Part shown: positions 59,013 through 64,000 of the stretch, piece by piece
Numbering within the stretch: the stretch's first letter is position 1
Layout of the letters: each line of letters starts with the position of its first letter
From: Desulfovibrionaceae bacterium
GTDB lineage: Bacteria; Desulfobacterota; Desulfovibrionia; Desulfovibrionales; Desulfovibrionaceae
DNA: 64,000 nucleotides
Reading direction: 5' to 3'
Assembly (NCBI GenBank): GCA_019421865.1
Contig: JAHZEL010000023.1
Location: forward strand, 1 to 64,000
The notes under the pieces: generated by a model
What the model was told of the DNA's origin: nothing
What the model saw: the letters and a program-made list of their open reading frames with translations, nothing else
Database searches by the model: none
Position numbers and translations under genes: made by a program

Positions 59013-59732
59013 ATGACATCGCTGGAAGAACGCTGGAGCGGCGTACTGGACAACATGGCGGAGGCCGAGCGCAAAGCCGGGCGTGAAGCCGGAAGCGTGC
59101 GCCTTGTGGCGGTATCGAAATTTCATCCCGCCTCGGACATAGAGGAACTGTTCCGCCTCGGTCAGAGGGATTTCGGAGAAAACTACATTCAGGAAGCCCG
59201 TGCCAAGCAGGAGGCTCTTACCGATCCGGCCATCCGCTGGCATGCCATTGGCCCTGTGCAGACCAACAAGGCCAAGGAAGTCGCCGGACGCTTTTCCCTG
59301 CTGCACACGCTCGACAGGGCGGATCTGGCCCGCGCGCTTCTGCGCCGCCTGCCGGAAGGGCAGACGCAGCCTGTGCTCATTCAGGTGAACATCGGCGAGG
59401 AAGAGCAGAAGTCCGGCGTTCGCCCCGGCGATCTGGCGGCGCTGTGCGAGGAGCTTCTGGAAGGCGGTCTTGTGTCCGACAAGGGGCCGGGACTGGCTTT
59501 GCGCGGATTCATGTGCCTTCCGCCCGTGTGCGGCGAGGGAGAGGCCGTGCGGCCGTACTTTGTCCGTCTGCGCAATCTGCGCGACGAGATGGCGCAGCGC
59601 TTCGGTCTTGAGCTCCCCGAGCTGTCCATGGGCATGTCCGGCGACTACCGCGAAGCCATCGAGGAAGGCGCCACCATCATCCGTGTGGGCACGGAAATTT
59701 TCGGCCCGAGGCCGGTCAGGCATCAGAACTGA
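59013..59732 (+). CDS. YggS-family PLP homeostasis protein
   Basis: 239-residue PLP-binding protein without known catalysis, controlling free PLP and amino-acid balance. The PLP Lys is in VRLVAVSKFHPASDI near residue 36. FGENYIQEA, WHAIGPVQTNKAKEV (usually WHFIGxLQxNK), LIQVNIGEE, LRGFMCLPP, LSMGMSGDYREAIEEGATIIRVGTEIFG are all family blocks. ATG 59013 is chosen from the family N-terminus; the ribosome binding site (AGAGG) is modest. Confidence 0.92.
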   Translation: MTSLEERWSGVLDNMAEAERKAGREAGSVRLVAVSKFHPASDIEELFRLGQRDFGENYIQEARAKQEALTDPAIRWHAIGPVQTNKAKEVAGRFSLLHTLDRADLARALLRRLPEGQTQPVLIQVNIGEEEQKSGVRPGDLAALCEELLEGGLVSDKGPGLALRGFMCLPPVCGEGEAVRPYFVRLRNLRDEMAQRFGLELPELSMGMSGDYREAIEEGATIIRVGTEIFGPRPVRHQN

Positions 59733-59766
59733 GATTTCTCCGGGCGTTTTCCGGGGAGAGTCCGTC

Positions 59767-59804
59767 AAAAAAAGACGCCGTGCGGAGTGTTCCGTACGGC
59801 GTCT
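59767..59804 (-). terminator. Intrinsic terminator, shared by convergent yggS and rlmB-like genes
   Basis: 14-bp stem AGACGCCGTGCGGA / TCCGTACGGCGTCT with a GTGT loop. On the minus strand it is followed by T6; on the plus strand by TCTGTTT. Confidence 0.85.
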
Positions 59805-59994
59805 TCTGTTTCATCGCGGGCCGCTTCAGCAGACTGGGAACGGCTGAGCGTGCAGGTGTTTTTTCAGACGGGAAGTCTTGTCGACGGCCGCGCCGGGATC
59901 GCCTGGAAAGCGGCGGCGGTTTTTATCCTCGGCGTGTTTTTCTTCTCCCGGACTGCGGGCGGAGCGGGGAGGATGCGGTCAGTCAGCCGGAGGG

Positions 59995-60753
59995 TCAGAT
60001 TTCCAGCGAGCGCGCAAAGCAGGAAATGAGAATGGCTCCGGCCTGCGCAACGTTGAGGGAGTCGAAGTCCCGTCGGAAAGGAATGCACAGGCTGCATTCG
60101 CAGTGCTTGAGCACGCCGGGCCGCACGCCCTTGTCTTCGTTGCCGAGCACGAGAAAGGCGGGCAGAGGCAGCTTTTCCGTAAGCGGGTTCACGCTGTCTT
60201 CCACCTTCTGGGCGGCGCAGGTGACGAAGCCTGCGTCTCTGGCTTCCTTCACCGCGCGGGAAAGATTGACCACCTGCGTGATGGGCAGTCTTTCCAGCGC
60301 TCCGGCGGCGGAGCGGCGGGCTCCCGGTCCGAGAAAGGCGCTGTTGTGCCTGGGAAGGACGAGTCCGGCGCCGCCGAGCGCGAACAGCGTGCGGGCCAGC
60401 GTGCCCACGTTGCCGGGATCCTGCACCTGATCGAGCGCCACCACAAGCGGCAGCGGCGCATGGGCGGCCTGTTCCAGAAACGTTTCCCATGGCATGAATT
60501 CCGCTTCGCGCAGACGGGCGATCACGCCCTGATGTCCGGCTCTTGCGGCCATGCGCGCAAGCACGTCTTCGTTCACCAGCGAAAAGCGCACCCCGTACTC
60601 GCGGCACAGATCAAGCACTCTGGAGCTTTCGGCGCTGGCGCGCCCCTTGCGCACATAGACCATGTCCACCCGTTCGGGTTCGCGTTCCAGAAGTTCCAGT
60701 ACGGGCTTGAGGCCGGGCAGAAGATTTTCCTTGTCTTTGTCGTTCGTCATCAT
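59995..60753 (-). CDS. TrmH/SpoU-family 23S rRNA 2'-O-ribose methyltransferase (RlmB-like)
   Basis: 252-residue SPOUT methyltransferase. An N-terminal substrate-binding domain (GLKPVLELLEREPERVDMVYVRKG) is followed by the knot motifs VALDQVQDPGNVGTLARTLFALG, LVLGNEDKGVRPGV and IPFRRDFDSLNVAQAGAILI. It is closest in layout to RlmB (Gm2251 of 23S rRNA), but other SpoU members remain possible. The upstream ribosome binding site (GGAAA) is weak; ATG 60750 is an equal alternative. It is single-gene, convergent with yggS. Confidence 0.85.
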   Translation of the reverse strand: MMTNDKDKENLLPGLKPVLELLEREPERVDMVYVRKGRASAESSRVLDLCREYGVRFSLVNEDVLARMAARAGHQGVIARLREAEFMPWETFLEQAAHAPLPLVVALDQVQDPGNVGTLARTLFALGGAGLVLPRHNSAFLGPGARRSAAGALERLPITQVVNLSRAVKEARDAGFVTCAAQKVEDSVNPLTEKLPLPAFLVLGNEDKGVRPGVLKHCECSLCIPFRRDFDSLNVAQAGAILISCFARSLEI

Positions 60754-61045
60754 GATGCATTATTTCCGCTGGATGATGTTAAAAAAACGGCCGGAGGCAC
60801 CCGGGGGAGATTGAATCTCCGTCTTTTTCAAGGTATCCTTACCCATTCGCTGGACAGGCGAAAGAAAAATGTCGGGCGTTTTTCTCTGTGCGCTGACCGT
60901 CTTTCCGGAAAGGAGAGGTCTTCCGGTGCGGGTGCGTGCGGCTTTTTTTGCGCTGGCGAAGCCGTCAGCCTTTCATATGCAACTGTTCTTTGGCTGGTAC
61001 CCTGCTTTTGTTCGAGATGCAAGTCCGCAATGATGGAGCGATGAT

Positions 61046-62917
61046 ATGAAAATCGGTAAACTGTGCCGCCTTCCTCTTGCAGGAATGGCGGTGCTGCTCA
61101 TTCTTTCCGGCTGCGGCAGGCAGCAGACGGTGGAGGCCCCGGAGCTGCTTTCCGCCGAAGCACGTCAGGAAGCCGTGGACCTGGGAACGCTTTCCTCGCT
61201 CACTTCGGCGGAGAAAAAGGCCTATTCCAACACGTCGAAGCTGGACAGAAATCTGAGTCCTGCCATGGAGCGTCAGGTACGCTACCATTTCATGAAATAT
61301 TCGCGGGAACGGCGCGGAACCATGGAGAACTTTCTCCGCAACAGCCTTCCCTACCTGAACTACACGAAAACCGTGTTCCGCATGCGCGGTCTGCCGGAAG
61401 ATCTCGCCTATCTCGCCTATCTGGAAAGCGGCTACAATCCGCTTGCCGTGTCCCGTTCCAACGCCGTGGGCATGTGGCAGTTCATTTCCTCCACGGGCAA
61501 GGCCTACGGCCTGCGTCAGGACTGGTGGATGGATGAGCGCAGGGATCCCTATCGCTCCACCGAAGCCGCGGCCAGCTATCTTGCCCGCCTCTACGACATT
61601 TTCCACGACTGGCATCTCGCCGTGGCCTCATACAACGGCGGCGAAGGCAAGATCGGTCGCGCCAAGCAGGCGACGGGGGCGAGCAATCTGCATGAAATCA
61701 TTCAGAAGAACAACACCCTCGACGACAAGTTGCAGCTGCGTGAGGAAACGGCTCTTTACGTGCCGCGTTTTCTGGCCATCGCTAAGGTGATGCGCAATGC
61801 CGAAACGCTGGGCATCAAGCCCGCCGCGCCTGATGCCGATCATCCCGTGCTGGTTCCCGTTTCCGAAGTGACGGCAAGACCCGCCACCGACCTTGCGGAA
61901 CTGGCCCGCCGTCTCGGCATGGGCTGGAAGGAATTTCAGGCCTACAATCCGCAGTTCCTCCGCTCCATTTCTCCTGCGGGGCGCACCAGCGTGGTCTACG
62001 TGCCCAAGAACAAGGAAGCGCTGGCCAGGCAGCTTCTCAAGGGAACGCTTTCCGGCGCCGGATGGCGCTACTACACGGTGGCCCGCGGCGATACCCTCGC
62101 CAAGGTGAGCTCCCGCACCGGTGTGCCCGCTTCCGTCATCAGCCAGCTCAATCCCGGCAAGCTGAAGCGCGGTCAGCTGCTCAGACTCCCGCAGAACAGC
62201 AAGTCCATTCCCGACGTCATTCCTGCCGCGCCCGTGCGCAGTACCATGATCGCCTCTTCCTCCAAGTCCACGAAGACCGATCATGCTTCCAGCGCCGTGG
62301 CCGAGCTTCGCAGCTCCCGTTCCGTGCCCTCCAGCTACAAGGTGCAGAGCGGCGATACGCTTTCGGGCATCGCCCGTCGATACGGCGTGGATCTCGATGA
62401 TATCTACGCCGCCAACGGCGGCGCCTCCAAGCTTTCCACGCTCCGTGTGGGACAGGTGATCCGGCTCTCCGCTCCGGCAACGGCCGTGGCGCAGAAGTCC
62501 ACGAAGAGCGCGGTCAAAAGCTCCGGCCGCAGCCTGGCTTCGCATACGGTGAAGTCCGGAGAAACGGCGTATGCCATTTCCCGCAAGTACGGCATTTCCT
62601 TTGACGAGCTTTGCGCCGTCAACGGCGGCAAGGATGCACTCAGCCGTCTTTCGCCCGGTCAGGTGCTGAAGATTCCCTCCGGCGGCAGCACGGCCGTGGC
62701 GCAGAGCAGCAAGCCTGCCTCCAAATCTTCCGCTGTCGCCGCTGCTCCCCGAAGCACGGCCAAGGTGGCGGAATACAGCGTGCAGAGCGGTGAGACGCTC
62801 TGGAGCATTTCCCGCAAGTTCAATATGAAGCCCATGGAACTTCTGGCGCTCAACGGCATGGATCAGTCCACCCGCGTCAAGGTGGGCGATACCGTCAAGG
62901 TCATTCGGAACAACTAA
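61046..62917 (+). CDS. mltD: Membrane-bound lytic murein transglycosylase D with LysM repeats
   Basis: 623-residue lipoprotein. The lipobox LILSGC gives Cys23. A Slt70-like lysozyme domain spans about 95-240, with catalytic Glu127 in AYLESGYNP, NAVGMWQFISSTG and ASYNGGEG. Four LysM modules follow, at about 340-385 (YTVARGDTLAKVS), 430-475 (YKVQSGDTLSGIA), 498-545 (HTVKSGETAYAIS) and 572-620 (YSVQSGETLWSIS), separated by Ser/Ala/Lys-rich linkers. E. coli MltD has two LysM modules, so this one is longer. It cleaves peptidoglycan glycan strands. GGAG precedes ATG 61046. Confidence 0.93.
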   Translation: MKIGKLCRLPLAGMAVLLILSGCGRQQTVEAPELLSAEARQEAVDLGTLSSLTSAEKKAYSNTSKLDRNLSPAMERQVRYHFMKYSRERRGTMENFLRNSLPYLNYTKTVFRMRGLPEDLAYLAYLESGYNPLAVSRSNAVGMWQFISSTGKAYGLRQDWWMDERRDPYRSTEAAASYLARLYDIFHDWHLAVASYNGGEGKIGRAKQATGASNLHEIIQKNNTLDDKLQLREETALYVPRFLAIAKVMRNAETLGIKPAAPDADHPVLVPVSEVTARPATDLAELARRLGMGWKEFQAYNPQFLRSISPAGRTSVVYVPKNKEALARQLLKGTLSGAGWRYYTVARGDTLAKVSSRTGVPASVISQLNPGKLKRGQLLRLPQNSKSIPDVIPAAPVRSTMIASSSKSTKTDHASSAVAELRSSRSVPSSYKVQSGDTLSGIARRYGVDLDDIYAANGGASKLSTLRVGQVIRLSAPATAVAQKSTKSAVKSSGRSLASHTVKSGETAYAISRKYGISFDELCAVNGGKDALSRLSPGQVLKIPSGGSTAVAQSSKPASKSSAVAAAPRSTAKVAEYSVQSGETLWSISRKFNMKPMELLALNGMDQSTRVKVGDTVKVIRNN

Positions 62918-62927
62918 GAGGTGAGTC

Positions 62928-64000
62928 ATGGGTTTTTTCTCTGCCGTTAAAAAATTCTTTTCCGGAGGCAGCCAGCCTGCGGAAGAGGTGAAGAAGCCGG
63001 TTGAATCCGGCGAAAAGGCTCCGGCAAGCTCCGAAGCTCCAGCCTCCGAAGCGGAAGAATCCGCTGTTGATGCCGGGGAGGCGGAAAAGGGCGCGACTCT
63101 TGATGGTTCCGCCGAGAAAGAGGTCGAAGAGAAAGGCGGTGCCGAAGCTTCCGATGATGCGCTGAGCAGCGAAGCGGAAGAGGCGGCTGCTCCCGAGGCG
63201 GAAAAGGTCGAAACGGAGAGCGAAGAAACTCCGGCCGCTGAAGCGCCCGAGACCTCCAAGGGCGAAGATGAGATCATTGAACTCGAAGTGGCGTCTGCCG
63301 AACCTGAAGTCGTAGTCTCCGAGCCCGAAGCTGTGGCCGAGCCTCAGGCGGAAGTCGTTCATGAAGAGCCGAAGGCTCCTCAGACTGCAGCTCCTGCCTT
63401 CAGCGAAGAGGAAGAGGCGCTGGCTCTGGCGCTCAGACAGGCCGAGCCCCGTCTTTCCGCCTGGCTGAACATTGTTCTGGACGGCGTGGAAGAGGCGGAT
63501 GATCTTCTCTGGTCCCGTCTATCCTTCCTGCTGCGCGCTCTGGAAACGCCGGAAAATGAAGCCCGTCTGTTCCTGGATGACTTCCGGGGCTGGCTCGACC
63601 GCATGGACTATCACTGGCTGGAGGATTTCCGCTCGGAACTTCAGTATCGTCTGGCGCTGGCCCTCGACATGGAGGACGAAGAAGACGAACGCGACCGGCT
63701 TTTCTCCAAGCTTCAGAACGGCCTGGCCCGTACCCGTGCCCGCTTCGGTCAGGGGCTGGCCGCGCTTATGGCGGGGCATACCGAACTCGACCAGAATTTC
63801 TGGGACGAGATGGAAGAACTGTTCATCATGGCCGACATGGGAGCCGAGCCTTCTCTTGCGCTGGTCCGTCGTTTGAAGGATCGCGCCCGCGAAGAGGGCG
63901 TGACTACGCCCGATGGGCTCATGCCGCTTCTGGAAGAGGAAGTGGAGGCCATATTCAAGACGCCCCGTCGCATTGCCGTGGTGAATCCGCCGGAAGTCAT
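62928..64000 (+). CDS. ftsY: Signal recognition particle receptor FtsY (5' part)
   Basis: The first 357 codons, running off the right edge. It begins MGFFSAVKKFFSGG, followed by a Glu/Ala/Pro-rich acidic A domain to about residue 165. A segment of about 110 residues follows that is not typical of E. coli FtsY, and then the NG-domain start LFSKLQNGLARTRARFGQGLAAL ... LDQNFWDEMEELFIMADMG. The GTPase motifs lie outside the window. GAGGTGA is seven bases before the ATG, 10 bases after mltD. As SRP receptor it docks ribosomes making membrane proteins. Confidence 0.9.
   Translation, partial: MGFFSAVKKFFSGGSQPAEEVKKPVESGEKAPASSEAPASEAEESAVDAGEAEKGATLDGSAEKEVEEKGGAEASDDALSSEAEEAAAPEAEKVETESEETPAAEAPETSKGEDEIIELEVASAEPEVVVSEPEAVAEPQAEVVHEEPKAPQTAAPAFSEEEEALALALRQAEPRLSAWLNIVLDGVEEADDLLWSRLSFLLRALETPENEARLFLDDFRGWLDRMDYHWLEDFRSELQYRLALALDMEDEEDERDRLFSKLQNGLARTRARFGQGLAALMAGHTELDQNFWDEMEELFIMADMGAEPSLALVRRLKDRAREEGVTTPDGLMPLLEEEVEAIFKTPRRIAVVNPPEV

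Overview
The window looks like a chromosomal segment of a sulfate- or sulfite-reducing member of the Desulfovibrionaceae (Desulfovibrio, Bilophila or Mailhella-like). The pointers are a Desulfovibrio-type homotrimeric porin, a short-chain flavodoxin close to the D. vulgaris protein, the archaeal-type first two steps of the shikimate pathway placed beside pheA-aroA-tyrA and trp genes, a NarI/TmcC-like plus HdrD/DsrK-like membrane redox pair, and a high-GC, high-GC3 coding style. There are no rRNA or tRNA genes, no CRISPR array, no transposase and no prophage. Genes are dense, often with ATGA-type overlaps, and end in clear intrinsic terminators.

Layout. 1-5.5 kb: porin, stand-alone AlaX-type tRNA-editing protein, then a gene-poor 1.4 kb stretch with a Fur-like promoter and an array of stem-loops joined by C-rich CTCC linkers, ending at a flavodoxin gene. 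5.6-14.5 kb (minus strand): aromatic amino-acid operon aroA'-aroB'-pheA-aroA-tyrA-aroC-aroK-aroE, preceded by a second aroA' paralogue. 14.6-22.3 kb (plus strand): trpL-E-GD-C-F-B-A and a DUF1848 gene. 22.3-29.5 kb: histidine acid phosphatase, ferredoxin:thioredoxin-reductase-like and glutaredoxin-like pair, Rsm22-like methyltransferase, HtpX, PHP phosphatase, a tiny membrane peptide, TrmL. 29.6-39 kb: a 1040-residue PHP-like membrane protein, RlpA, LpxB, a gate-domain membrane protein, PurN and CobA-HemD. 39.3-48 kb: the redox pair, a TauE/SafE permease, a Tim44-domain protein, HtpG and DsrE. 48.4-53.5 kb: a DUF4405 membrane cytochrome, two exported flavoproteins, an exported metallo-beta-lactamase-fold enzyme and a nitronate monooxygenase/FabK-like protein. 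54-64 kb: phoH-pgpH-ybeY-era, yggS, rlmB, mltD and the start of ftsY.

The most striking feature is regulatory. Each of the two aroA' paralogues (first committed enzyme of aromatic synthesis) has its own TTGACA promoter, its own short leader peptide packed with aromatic codons, an antiterminator and an intrinsic terminator. One leader is Phe-rich and the other ends in a Tyr cluster. The divergent trp operon has a third leader with three consecutive Trp codons. One locus therefore appears to read the three aromatic amino acids through three ribosome-mediated attenuators, in place of the three feedback-regulated DAHP synthases of enteric bacteria. None of the two aro leaders is long enough to be noticed by normal gene calling.

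Secondary points of interest are the hairpin/CTCC-linker array upstream of flavodoxin, the PHP-like domain joined to a membrane segment, the exported flavoprotein cluster, and an acidic insertion in the HtpG ATP lid.
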